Shown piece by piece: positions 34,656 through 43,042 of a stretch of 64,000 bases of DNA (position 1 is its first letter; every line of letters starts with the position of its first letter). This stretch comes from an uncultured Treponema sp. Its GTDB lineage: Bacteria; Spirochaetota; Spirochaetia; Treponematales; Treponemataceae. The position numbers were made by a program, and so were the translations under genes. Below the pieces are notes generated by a model. That model had not been told where the DNA came from. It searched no databases and saw only the letters and a program-made list of their open reading frames with translations. The stretch covers positions 170,003-234,002 of the forward strand of contig CAJUBD010000001.1 in NCBI GenBank assembly GCA_910584475.1, given 5' to 3'.

Positions 34656-35798
34656 TCATTCCTGCGACAACTTTCCGAAATTCTTATTTCTTTCGCGAAG
34701 CGATTGGATTATCAAGTTGCCCTCTTCGAGACGGTAAATTTCGTCCATGTGGAAATCCAAGTCGGAAGGAGGAAAAGGCGGATCTGGATTCGGGGCTTTT
34801 TTCGACATCGCCTCGCGAACGAGCGCGGCCACAACCTGAACGCCGTTCTCGTCCTGGACGCGCTTCAAGTACGGCTCGCCAAGTCCGCAAATCGTCGCCG
34901 AAGAATCAAGTTCATAGACTTCGGGGCGCGAGCGTGATTTTTGAATGTTACGAATCGTAACGCTTCGTCCGTTCGTGCAAGTGAAATTTTTTCCGCCGCT
35001 TTGAATGTGCTTTACGACCGAAAAAGTCTTTCCGCCGTCCGAAAAAAACGCGGCTTCCTGCGTGTATTCCATTTCGGTTTTCCAATATCGAATAGTGTAA
35101 ACCGCGTCACGCGTGATGTAAATGGAATAAATATTTTCGCCGCTCGTAGGAATCGAAACTTTCACGCCTTCAGTAGGAACGAGCGAGCACCAAAATCCCA
35201 AAAGCGCATCCGAAGAATTTTCAACTCCCCCGCCTTCAAGATTCGAGCCATCCGCATCGCCCAATTTTATCGCGAAGTTCAAATACAAATTTCCGCCGAT
35301 TATCGCAAGCGGAATTATCGCCGCTTCGCGCACGCCAGAATAATAAATGAAAATTTCCCATGCGGAAGCGTCGCCTTGCGCCACGCTAGTCGAATCTGCC
35401 CCGCGCAAAATCGGTCTGAATTCCACGCGGATTCTTTCCGCCTCAGGGCAAGTGGAGTCGTTCAAAATGCGCGGTTCGGAAGAAAAAGAAGCCGGCTCTG
35501 CCGTGCGATCCAAATACCAGCCGTAAAAAGTCTTGAGCAAAATCGAAATGTATTTTCGCCGATTTCGCGCCGCATTTTTCTCTTCGTCGCTCGCGTCCGC
35601 GCTCGAAAGAATTTTTTGTACGCGGCTTTCCAAAAAGCCGTCGCTTTCGGCGAACATCACGAAGCGATCGTCTCGCTCCCAGACTCCCGCGAAAGCGTCA
35701 GGCACGCCAAGCGAAAACTCACCGCCTGAAATTTGCGCCCGCGCGAAAAAAATGTTCGCGAAAAAAAGAGGAATCGCGATTTTTAAAAATGGCTTCAC
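34656..35798 (-). CDS. Secreted protein of unknown function
   Basis: A 380-residue protein with a Sec signal peptide (KIAIPLFFANIFFARAQ, cut after ARA). The mature part includes GVWERDDRFVMFAESDGF near residue 38 and IYITRDAVYTIRYWKTEMEY near residue 230, with alternating beta-type patterning and a charged C-terminus. No family name is recognised; the style is that of treponemal periplasmic proteins. It lies between ileS and exoA on the same strand but with gaps on both sides. Confidence 0.7.
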   Translation of the reverse strand: MKPFLKIAIPLFFANIFFARAQISGGEFSLGVPDAFAGVWERDDRFVMFAESDGFLESRVQKILSSADASDEEKNAARNRRKYISILLKTFYGWYLDRTAEPASFSSEPRILNDSTCPEAERIRVEFRPILRGADSTSVAQGDASAWEIFIYYSGVREAAIIPLAIIGGNLYLNFAIKLGDADGSNLEGGGVENSSDALLGFWCSLVPTEGVKVSIPTSGENIYSIYITRDAVYTIRYWKTEMEYTQEAAFFSDGGKTFSVVKHIQSGGKNFTCTNGRSVTIRNIQKSRSRPEVYELDSSATICGLGEPYLKRVQDENGVQVVAALVREAMSKKAPNPDPPFPPSDLDFHMDEIYRLEEGNLIIQSLRERNKNFGKLSQE

Positions 35799-35854
35799 AT
35801 TTTTATTATCGGAAAAATGAAATTGAGTTATGAGCGAAAAATAATAATTGATAA

Positions 35855-36634
35855 CTATTCGTCATTAATTACCAACTCTATCGGGCAATGATCGCTTCCC
35901 GTCACATCCGCCAAAATTGTCGAAGACTGCACGCGCGGCAAAAACGTCTCGTTCACGCAATGGTAGTCGATTCGCCACCCGACATTCTTTTCGCGGGCGT
36001 GGAATCGGTAGCTCCACCAAGTGTATTGCTTCGGTTCAGCGCAAAAATGTCGGAATGTGTCGACGAATCCGCCTTGCGTGAACTTGTCCATCCACGCGCG
36101 TTCTTCGGGCAAAAATCCCGCGTTTCCTTCGTTCGACTTTGGGTTCGCCAAATCGATTGGCTTGTGCGCGATGTTGTAGTCGCCGCAAAGCACAACGTCT
36201 ATCTTCTGCGCTACCAAATTCTTGCAATATGAAAAGATTTCGTCGCAGAACGCCAACTTGTATTCCAGCCGCTTGCCGCCTTCCTGGCTGTTCGGAAAAT
36301 ACGCGCTGATGATTGCGAGGTTTCCATAAAATGCGGTGGTAACGCGGCCTTCATCGTCGAAAAGCGAGTTTCCTAGATTTTCGATTTTGTCGGGCGCGGC
36401 TTTGGAATAAATCGCGGTTCCAGAATATCCGGGCTTTTTGGCGGATGAAAAAAAGGATTTGTATTGATTGCCACTCAAATCTTTCACCTGCAAGAGTTCG
36501 TCGTCCAACTGCGAGGGGGAGGCTTTGGTTTCCTGAACGCATACCACGTCCGCTCCGCAATCTAAAAGCCACTGCGAGAATCCCTTTTTTTGTACCGCGC
36601 GAATTCCATTCACGTTCCAAGAAATTATTTTCAT
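35855..36634 (-). CDS. exoA: Exodeoxyribonuclease III (AP endonuclease)
   Basis: A 259-residue enzyme of the ExoIII/XthA family that cuts DNA 5' of abasic sites in base-excision repair and removes 3' blocks. Catalytic motifs are in place: WNVNGIR at the start, VQETKAS with the metal-binding Glu (about residue 35), CGDYNIAHKPID with the Asp and Asn pair (about 150), and GSDHCPIEL with the final Asp-His near the C-terminus. Length is normal. Its ATG at 36634 follows its -10 box by only six bases and has no Shine-Dalgarno site. Confidence 0.94.
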   Translation of the reverse strand: MKIISWNVNGIRAVQKKGFSQWLLDCGADVVCVQETKASPSQLDDELLQVKDLSGNQYKSFFSSAKKPGYSGTAIYSKAAPDKIENLGNSLFDDEGRVTTAFYGNLAIISAYFPNSQEGGKRLEYKLAFCDEIFSYCKNLVAQKIDVVLCGDYNIAHKPIDLANPKSNEGNAGFLPEERAWMDKFTQGGFVDTFRHFCAEPKQYTWWSYRFHAREKNVGWRIDYHCVNETFLPRVQSSTILADVTGSDHCPIELVINDE

Positions 36635-36640
36635 AATTTC

Positions 36641-36690
36641 ATTTTAATTCAAATCACGCGATTGTCAATAGCCTCGAAAACCGTTATAAT
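36641..36690. promoter_or_regulatory. Divergent exoA and MBL-gene promoters with overlapping -35 boxes
   Basis: Plus strand: TTGTCA (36662-36667), 17 bases, TATAAT (36685-36690), ATG at 36696. Minus strand: TTGACA (36663-36668 reversed), 16 bases, TAAAAT (36641-36646), ATG at 36634. The two -35 hexamers share five bases, so only one polymerase can bind at a time. Both -10 boxes are 5-6 bases from their start codons. Confidence 0.8.
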
Positions 36691-36695
36691 GAATT

Positions 36696-37631
36696 ATGCG
36701 AATGGAAAATTTGACGCTGAATCAGATTTTGGATGGAGTATACGTTTTCGCAGGACCGACAAATGTCGGCGTGATTGCACTTGAAAATCGCGGAGCGTTC
36801 GAAATTTATTTTGTCGACACAGGCGAAACGGCGGAATACGCGCAAAAAATTTTCGCCGAATGCGAGCGCGTTTTCAAAAAATTTTTTGTGAAGGCGATCA
36901 TCGCGACTCACGGACACGCCGACCATGTTGGCGGGAACGCTTGGCTCGTGGAAAATACTGGATGCGAAGTGTGGGCGACGCAAAAGGAAAAATCCATAAT
37001 GGAAACGCCTGAGATTCAGGGCGCGATTTCCTCAGGCGGATTTCCGCTTCCCGAATTCCATTCGCCGTATCACCTAGCGCAAGTTTCGTTCGTGGACAGG
37101 GTGATTCGCGGAGGCGAAAAAATCGCGCTTGGCGGCGACTTTGAAGCGGAGTTCGTTTCGCTTCCGGGACATTATCTGGAAATGATCGGCGTTCTTGTCA
37201 AATGTCCAAATGGACAAAGCGCGTTTTTCGCAGGCGACGGAATCTTCGGGCGCGAAATGCTCGCGCGATATTGGATGCCGTTTTTGTACGACGTGAAGCA
37301 GTTCAAAATTTCGCTCGAAAAAATCGGTGCGATAAAATCGGATTTTTATGTTCCGAGCCACGGCGGAGTTTACGATGAGATCGCGGAATTGATGGAATTC
37401 AATTTGCTTTCCACTATTTCAAACGAAAAGTCAATCGAGCGGATTTTAAAAACTCCGCACACTTGGGAAGAAGTCCTAAAAGAATTCGCGGACGAAAACG
37501 GAATACCGCTGCGCTTGAGCCAATACACGCTCGTGGGCAGCACGATTCGCTCGTACCTCTCTTACCTTTACGACGAGGGCTGGATAAAGTGGCGATTTGA
37601 AAACAATCTTATGCTGTGGTTCGCCACGTAA
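36696..37631 (+). CDS. Metallo-beta-lactamase-fold hydrolase
   Basis: A 311-residue MBL-fold protein. Metal-binding motifs are THGHADHVGG (about residue 70), LPGHYLEM (about 152), FFAGDGIFG (Asp about 177) and VPSHGG (about 225). The C-terminal 80 residues form a winged-helix-like tail (LVGSTIRSYLSYLYDEGWIKW in part), as in MBL proteins that act on thioesters or are paired with DNA-binding modules. The substrate is unknown. ATG 36696 or the second ATG 36702 may be used; the -10 box ends at 36690, so the leader is at most a few bases. Confidence 0.85.
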   Translation: MRMENLTLNQILDGVYVFAGPTNVGVIALENRGAFEIYFVDTGETAEYAQKIFAECERVFKKFFVKAIIATHGHADHVGGNAWLVENTGCEVWATQKEKSIMETPEIQGAISSGGFPLPEFHSPYHLAQVSFVDRVIRGGEKIALGGDFEAEFVSLPGHYLEMIGVLVKCPNGQSAFFAGDGIFGREMLARYWMPFLYDVKQFKISLEKIGAIKSDFYVPSHGGVYDEIAELMEFNLLSTISNEKSIERILKTPHTWEEVLKEFADENGIPLRLSQYTLVGSTIRSYLSYLYDEGWIKWRFENNLMLWFAT

Positions 37632-37790
37632 CGCAGTAACGACGTAACGCAGTGAAACAAGTAGATTGTCGGATCAAGTCCGACAATGAGTCGCAAGCCT
37701 ACGGCTTGCTTACCGAGTTTTCTGCGAAAACTCGCTCGCGACGGGAGGCGAAAATTAGATTGTCGGGTCAAGCGCGACAATGGCGGCATG
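37632..37790. repeat. Tandem array of four short hairpins between convergent genes
   Basis: In order: ATTGTCGG/CCGACAAT (37665-37687), GCAAGCC/GGCTTGC (37693-37709), CGAGTTTT/AAAACTCG (37714-37734) and ATTGTCG/CGACAAT (37759-37781). The first and last are near copies (GATTGTCGG-TCAAG). The third belongs to the same hairpin family as the repeats at 227 and 46981. The array is preceded by GTAACGCAGT twice. It lies between the ends of the MBL gene and nrdG and may act as a two-way terminator or transcript stabiliser. Confidence 0.75.
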
Positions 37791-38525
37791 TCATCGCAAG
37801 GCGGCGTTCGGGACAAAGTGTCTCGCGATTTTCAGCAATTCTTCCGCCTGCTTATCCGAATATGGCGCGACCTTTTCCGCTTCAGGCGAAAGGCACTTTT
37901 CGTTTTGGAATTGCGCGAAAAACCACGAAGCATCGCGCGGCAAAAGAGAGGCGATTTTTGCCACTTCGTTTTTTCCAAAAAGCGGAGGATACAAAACAGT
38001 ACGGAATTCACGCCGCTCTGATGGAAGCGCGGAAACGATCTTTATCGAGCTCAAAATTTTTTCGTCCAAGCCCTGCCCTTTCGCGCCAAGCTCATCGTAG
38101 CGTTCTGGCGATGTCTTCACGTCAAGCGCGATGTAATCTGGGGCGATTCCCTCGTCACAAAGGGTTTCTTCCAAGCGTTCGGGAAAAGTTCCGTTCGTGT
38201 CAAGCTTGATTTTGTAACCGAGCGCGCGCGCATTTAAAATCAGATTTTTTGCAAGCGAAAAATTGCAAAGCGGCTCGCCTCCGCTCAAGACAAATCCAGT
38301 CAGAACCTCGCGCCGCCTTTCCAAATGCGCGGCGACTTCATCAAACGAAACAAACCGCGGCGAATCTTCGCCTTGCCCCGAAAAATCCGCATCCACCAAA
38401 GGCGCGTTGTAGCAATAAGGGCAGCGCAAATTGCAGCCGCGCAAAAAACACGCCGCCGCTACCCTCCCCGGAAAATCGAGCAAAGTCGTCTTTATGAGGA
38501 CGCAATTTTTTTCAATCGCGCTCAC
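37791..38525 (-). CDS. nrdG: Anaerobic ribonucleotide reductase activase, radical SAM
   Basis: A 244-residue radical SAM protein that generates the glycyl radical on NrdD. The cluster motif is CFLRGCNLRCPYCYN (C-x3-C-x2-C, about residues 27-35), followed by FVLSGGEPLCN. It is of the longer NrdG type common in spirochaetes and archaea. The start is GTG at 38525, overlapping the nrdD stop as GTGA, so the pair is translationally coupled. Confidence 0.9.
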   Translation of the reverse strand: MSAIEKNCVLIKTTLLDFPGRVAAACFLRGCNLRCPYCYNAPLVDADFSGQGEDSPRFVSFDEVAAHLERRREVLTGFVLSGGEPLCNFSLAKNLILNARALGYKIKLDTNGTFPERLEETLCDEGIAPDYIALDVKTSPERYDELGAKGQGLDEKILSSIKIVSALPSERREFRTVLYPPLFGKNEVAKIASLLPRDASWFFAQFQNEKCLSPEAEKVAPYSDKQAEELLKIARHFVPNAALR

Positions 38526-41191
38526 GCCGCAACCGCAGAAAGAATTTCTTCGATGTCAGGAACATTGTGCGCGCGAGAAATCTCTTCGCCGCGCTCGTCG
38601 TAAAAAATCACGGTGGGCGCAGAAAAAACGCCCATTCGCGCGGCTTTCGAGAAGCCCTCCTCAGTGTCAACATCGACCACGCTTCCTTTCATCGGCAAAC
38701 CAAGAACGAAATTTTTTACGGGCGGACAGTTCGGACAAGTTTTCCTCGCGAAAAGTTCATAAGATGAAATCCTTTGGGGCGAAGCGGTGTCGTAGAAAAT
38801 TTCAGACTGCCCATAAGACGGGATTTCGTTCTCGCGATTTTTTTCAATTGAATTTCCTTCGCCAGAAAATTCAGGGCGCGACAAATCCGACGCGTTTTCA
38901 TCGACATTTTTTCGTGCCGGCTTCGTGGAAATCGAATACAAGTCAGAATCGCGGAAATCAATTTCCTTGCGCTGAATTTCGGAAAGATTTTCATCGCGCG
39001 ATTTCAGGCGCGGCGGAGCGGCATCAGGCCGCTCGTCGCAATCAAACTCGAACATTTTCCGCTTTTTGAATTCGTCCGCCTTGCCTTTGTTCCAGTTGCG
39101 CACTGCGCGATAGTAGCCAACGATGCGAGCGTAGACTTCAGTCTGCGCCTTGCATTTGGGACACTCGAAATGCTCGCCTGAAATGTAGCCGTGCGCCGGG
39201 CAAATCGAATATGTCGGCGAAATCGTCAAATACGGAATCCTGTAGTTTTCCATAATCGTCTTCACCAAGTCGCGACAAGCCTTCCAGTCCTTGATTCGCT
39301 CGCCCATAAAAGTGTGGAAAACCGTGCCGCCAGTGTATTTTGTCTGCAAGGCTTCCTGATGGTCGAGAGCCTCGAAAATGTCGCTCGTAAAGTCCACCGG
39401 AAGCTGCGTGGAATTCGTGTAGAAAGGCTCGTCCGTGCCGCTCGTGATGATTTCGGGAAAACGCTCCTTGTCGTGCTTTGCTAGGCGGTATGAAGTGCTT
39501 TCGGCGGGAGTCGCCTCCAAATTGAAAAGTTCGCCAGTCTCTTCCTGGAAATCCTGCATCCTTTTTCGCATGTGGTCGAGAACACGCTCGGCGAAATCCT
39601 GCCCCTCTCCGCTCGTGATGTCCTTGCCCAAAAAGTTCAGGCAGCATTCGTTCATTCCGCAAAGTCCGATGGTGTTGAAATGGTTTCCGAGCGTCTTCAA
39701 ATAACGCTTCGTGTACGGAAAAAGTCCCGAGTCGTAAAGACGCTGAATCACCTTGCGCTTCACGCAAAGGCTCTGCTTTGCCAAGTCCATAAGGTAGTCG
39801 AGCCGCCTGAAAAACTGGCTTTCGGTCTTGCAGAGGAATCCGATTTGCGGAAGGTTGATTGTGACGACTCCGAGGCTTCCGGTGAATTCGTCGCTTCCGA
39901 AAAGCCCGCCGCCTCGCTTTCGCAACTCGCGCTTGTCAAGCCGCAGGCGGCAGCACATCGAGCGGACGTCGGACGGGTTCAAGTCGGAATTGACGAAATT
40001 CTGAAAATACGGAGTGCCGTAAAGGCTTGTCATCTCGAAAAGCAAGCGAGCGTTTTCGCTCGTCCAATCGAAGTCCTTCGTGATGTTGTAGGTGGGAATC
40101 GGATACGCGAAGCCGCGCCCGTCCGCATCGCCTTCGAGCATGATTTCGATGAACAACTTGTTTATCAAGTCCATTTCCTTTTGGCATTCGCCGTAAGTGA
40201 AATCCTGCTCCTTGCCGCCCACGATAGCCTTCTTGTTTTTCAGGTCGTCGGGACAAACCCAGTCCAACGTGATGTTCGAAAACGGTGCCTGGCTTCCCCA
40301 TCGGCTCGGAGTGTTCACGCCGTAGACATAACTTTGAATGCACTGGCGGACTTGCCTTTCGGAAAGATTGCCCGCTTTGACGAACGGAGCGAGGTAAGTG
40401 TCGAACGAACTGAACGCCTGCGCCCCCGCCCATTCGTTTTGCATGATGCCCAAGAAATTCACGATTTGGTTTACGAGAGTGGAAAGGTGCGATGCGGGCT
40501 TGGAATTAATCTTGTCCTTTACTCCGCCCAATCCCTCGACGATGAGCTGCCTCAGAGACCAGCCGGCGCAATAGCCCGAGAACATCGAAAGGTCGTGGAT
40601 GTGGAACGCCGCAGACTTGTGCGCCTCTGCGATTTCCGCAGAATAAATGTTGTTGAGCCAATAGTTCGCGGTGACCGTGCCCGAATTGTGCAGGATAAGC
40701 CCGCCGAGCGAAAAGTTCACGTTCGCGTTTTCGTTCACGCGCCAGTCGCTTTGGGCAAGATAGCCGTCCATCGTCTGATTTATGTCGAGCATAAGGCGTT
40801 TCGCGTCGCGCAGGGCATCATGGCGCGCGCGATAGAGAATGTACGCCTTCGCCACTTCCACCTGCTTTTCCTCGATGAGCGCGCTTTCCACCAAGTCCTG
40901 GATTTCCTCGATTGCCGGAATGGAATGCGCGCGCCGCCCCGCGAGCAAGAGGCGCAACTTTTCTTCCACCAAGTCGGTGATTTTCGCAGCGCGCTCGGGA
41001 TCGGGATATTTTTCCACCGCGCAAATCGCCTTTCCAATCGCGCCCTCGATTTTCGCGCGGTCATAGGGAACGACATCGCCCGAGCGCTTTACGACGCTCT
41101 TTATGAACGAGGCGGCCTCTTCCTCGCCGCTTTTTCCAAGGAAACTCTTCCACTCAGGAAAGAAAGAATCTTCACCCATTTGCTTCTCCAT
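38522..41191 (-). CDS. nrdD: Anaerobic ribonucleoside-triphosphate reductase fused to a glutaredoxin-like domain
   Basis: An 889-residue class III reductase. An ATP-cone (about residues 25-115, KRSGDVVPYDRAKIEGAI in part) precedes the catalytic barrel. The zinc site includes CPAHGY and ECPKC near residue 670, and the glycyl radical Gly is in RIVGYYRAVRNWNKGK (about residue 690). Beyond the normal end, a charged linker of about 85 residues leads to a C-terminal domain of about 80 residues. This domain has ARKTCPNCPP (C-x2-C) and FSAPTVIFYD, a thioredoxin/glutaredoxin fold that could supply reductant in cis. It lies between nrdR and nrdG. Confidence 0.93.
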   Translation of the reverse strand: MEKQMGEDSFFPEWKSFLGKSGEEEAASFIKSVVKRSGDVVPYDRAKIEGAIGKAICAVEKYPDPERAAKITDLVEEKLRLLLAGRRAHSIPAIEEIQDLVESALIEEKQVEVAKAYILYRARHDALRDAKRLMLDINQTMDGYLAQSDWRVNENANVNFSLGGLILHNSGTVTANYWLNNIYSAEIAEAHKSAAFHIHDLSMFSGYCAGWSLRQLIVEGLGGVKDKINSKPASHLSTLVNQIVNFLGIMQNEWAGAQAFSSFDTYLAPFVKAGNLSERQVRQCIQSYVYGVNTPSRWGSQAPFSNITLDWVCPDDLKNKKAIVGGKEQDFTYGECQKEMDLINKLFIEIMLEGDADGRGFAYPIPTYNITKDFDWTSENARLLFEMTSLYGTPYFQNFVNSDLNPSDVRSMCCRLRLDKRELRKRGGGLFGSDEFTGSLGVVTINLPQIGFLCKTESQFFRRLDYLMDLAKQSLCVKRKVIQRLYDSGLFPYTKRYLKTLGNHFNTIGLCGMNECCLNFLGKDITSGEGQDFAERVLDHMRKRMQDFQEETGELFNLEATPAESTSYRLAKHDKERFPEIITSGTDEPFYTNSTQLPVDFTSDIFEALDHQEALQTKYTGGTVFHTFMGERIKDWKACRDLVKTIMENYRIPYLTISPTYSICPAHGYISGEHFECPKCKAQTEVYARIVGYYRAVRNWNKGKADEFKKRKMFEFDCDERPDAAPPRLKSRDENLSEIQRKEIDFRDSDLYSISTKPARKNVDENASDLSRPEFSGEGNSIEKNRENEIPSYGQSEIFYDTASPQRISSYELFARKTCPNCPPVKNFVLGLPMKGSVVDVDTEEGFSKAARMGVFSAPTVIFYDERGEEISRAHNVPDIEEILSAVAA

Positions 41192-41194
41192 TAA

Positions 41195-41650
41195 TTATAC
41201 ATCGATTGACTTCACTTCGTTTATGAACTCTTCCAGATTCTCGAAATGCTTGTATGCCGAGGCGAACCTTATGTACGCCACCTTGTCAATTTTGTTCAGC
41301 CGCTCGAGCACGAGCGCGCCCAAATCCTCCGTGGAAATCTCGCGGCTCGCCTTGGCGCGCATCACCGCCGCGTCCTCGATTTCCGTGACGAGATTCTCCA
41401 GCATCGATGTGGACACGGAGCGTTTTTCAAGCGCGCGCGAAATGCCCTTTTCGAGCTTCTTCGCGTCAAAAGGCTGCCTCCTGCCGTCGCGCTTCACCAC
41501 CATGAGCGGCTTTTCTTCTATCCTTTCGTAGCTTGTAAAACGGTAGCCGCAGCTCACGCATTCCCTGCGGCGGCGGATGTTTTCGCCGTTCGCCATCGTG
41601 CGAGATTCTATTACCTTGTCGTCAAGAGAGCCGCAATAAGGACAGCGCAT
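41195..41650 (-). CDS. nrdR: NrdR, ribonucleotide reductase repressor
   Basis: A 151-residue zinc-ribbon/ATP-cone repressor of ribonucleotide reductase genes. It begins MRCPYCGSLDDKVIESR and completes the zinc site with RRRECVSCGYRFTSYER. The ATP-cone follows (VVKRDGRRQPFDAKKLEKGI in part). ATG 41650 has GGGAGGAG upstream and matches family starts; the ORF extends further only by chance. It is the first gene of nrdR-nrdD-nrdG. I did not find a convincing NrdR box near the promoter, so autoregulation is not shown. Confidence 0.94.
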   Translation of the reverse strand: MRCPYCGSLDDKVIESRTMANGENIRRRRECVSCGYRFTSYERIEEKPLMVVKRDGRRQPFDAKKLEKGISRALEKRSVSTSMLENLVTEIEDAAVMRAKASREISTEDLGALVLERLNKIDKVAYIRFASAYKHFENLEEFINEVKSIDV

Positions 41651-41726
41651 TTCTCCTCCCAAAAAGTGCCGCGCGAAGAGTAGACTTGCGTGGCGGCAGA
41701 GCGTATCAAAGCCACCACATTTTCCC

Positions 41727-41755
41727 ATTATATCACAGGCGGCGCGGATTTGCAA
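41727..41755 (-). promoter_or_regulatory. nrdR-nrdD-nrdG promoter
   Basis: On the minus strand TTGCAA (41750-41755), 17 bases, TATAAT (41727-41732), with TGA before the -10 (extended -10). Predicted transcript start near 41720, giving a leader of about 70 bases that ends in GGGAGGAG. Confidence 0.8.
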
Positions 41756-42063
41756 GGAAAAAGTCGAATGTTTTCACCTTATTTTCTTGAAGCAAATGAT
41801 GAAAATTGAATAGTTGGTAAGTTGCGGCAAGCGGAAGCATTCCACATTACACAGGGATGCATTCCCTCTGCCACGGGGAATCGTTCCCCCTTGCCACACG
41901 AAGTTTCGACAGGCTCAATCACAGCGCAAACCTATTCGCCCGCCCACTACCCACTACTTATTACTTATTTTATTAACTATTCCACGACTTCTTGCAAAAT
42001 CCTGAGGAATATGCTATAATTAATAAAGAAAACGTTTTTTATCATCACATTCAGGAGTAAAAT
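41756..42063. other. Intergenic region between nrdR and the nucleotidyltransferase
   Basis: No credible gene. It contains short palindromes (GGGA-TGCAT-TCCC near 41854-41866 and GGGGAA-TCG-TTCCCC at 41875-41889). A TTTCGACAGGCTCAATCAC stretch at about 41914-41932 resembles scattered intergenic repeats seen in many bacteria. The promoter for the next gene lies at its right end. Confidence 0.5.
41992..42020 (+). promoter_or_regulatory. Promoter of the nucleotidyltransferase-manA genes
   Basis: TTGCAA (41992-41997), 17 bases, TATAAT (42015-42020). Predicted start near 42027, then a leader of about 37 bases containing CAGGAG before the ATG at 42064. Confidence 0.8.
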
Positions 42064-42969
42064 ATGAAGCCCACACTTTTGGTCTTGGCGGCAGGAATGG
42101 GAAGCAGGTACGGCGGCGTGAAGCAGATCGACGCGGTAGGAAAGAACGGCGAGTGTCTCTTGGACTTCGCATGCTATGACGCTAAGCGCAGCGGCTTTTC
42201 CAACGTCGTCTTCATCATCAGAAAGGACATCGAAAAGGACTTCCGCGAGCGGCTCTTCGACCGCATCGCCGCGCATTTCGACGCGGACTATGTTTTCCAG
42301 AGCCGCGAGTCGCTTTTGACGGAAGAGGAAATCCGCAAGACTGAGATGCGCAAAAAGCCGTGGGGCACGGTGCACGCCGTGCTCTGCGCCGAAGAAAAAA
42401 TCCGCGCTCCGTTCGCAGTGATAAACTCGGACGACTACTATGGGCGCGAGGCGTTCAAGACTTTGGGCGGATACCTTTGCGCGATTCCCAACGACTCAGG
42501 CGAACACGCGATGGTGGGCTACGTCCTCGAAAAGACGATGAGCAAGAACGGCTCGGTGTCGCGCGGCGTTTGCACCGTGGAAGACGGCGAGCTTTCCGCC
42601 ATCGTGGAGAACACGAAAATCTACTACGACGAGGGAAAAATCGTGAGCGAACTTGACGGGAAGAAAGTCACGCTTTCGGGCAAGGAATGGGTTTCGATGA
42701 ACCTCTTCGGCTTTTCTCCCAAAGCGTTCGACACCTTCCACGAATATTGGGCGGACTTCAAAAAGCGCGGGCTTTTCACCGAAAAGGAGGAGGCTTTGCT
42801 TCCAGTGGCGGCGAGCGACATCGGAAAAAGCGGCAAGGGCAAAATCAAATTCTTCGCATCAAGCGAGTCGTGGTTCGGAATGACATATCCCGAAGACCGC
42901 GAGCTAGTTCGCGATGAAATCGCCGCGAAGATTGCCAGCGGCTATTACCCCGAGCAGCTTTGGGGATGA
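42064..42969 (+). CDS. Sugar-phosphate nucleotidyltransferase family protein
   Basis: A 301-residue protein with the nucleotidyltransferase signature LVLAAGMGSRYGGVKQID at its start (the Gly-rich nucleotide loop) and the metal-binding AVINSDDYYGREAF (about residue 120). The family joins NTPs to sugar phosphates. The C-terminal half lacks the beta-helix of GlmU-type enzymes. The substrate is not evident; manA immediately downstream suggests hexose or mannose metabolism. The start has CAGGAG seven bases upstream. Confidence 0.85.
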   Translation: MKPTLLVLAAGMGSRYGGVKQIDAVGKNGECLLDFACYDAKRSGFSNVVFIIRKDIEKDFRERLFDRIAAHFDADYVFQSRESLLTEEEIRKTEMRKKPWGTVHAVLCAEEKIRAPFAVINSDDYYGREAFKTLGGYLCAIPNDSGEHAMVGYVLEKTMSKNGSVSRGVCTVEDGELSAIVENTKIYYDEGKIVSELDGKKVTLSGKEWVSMNLFGFSPKAFDTFHEYWADFKKRGLFTEKEEALLPVAASDIGKSGKGKIKFFASSESWFGMTYPEDRELVRDEIAAKIASGYYPEQLWG

Positions 42970-43042
42970 ATAAATTAGACGCAGATTGCTATCCTTAAAT
43001 TTATCTGTGTTCATCTGTGTCAAATTAGAAGGACAAATAATT

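Noticed and set aside
41651..41755. A 35-residue extension of NrdR
   Set aside because: It would cover the promoter, and NrdR proteins begin MRCPYC.
42970..43042. Repeated CATCTGTGT-like words before manA as a regulatory site
   Set aside because: Low complexity and similar to scattered intergenic sequence; no palindrome or spacing to support an operator.
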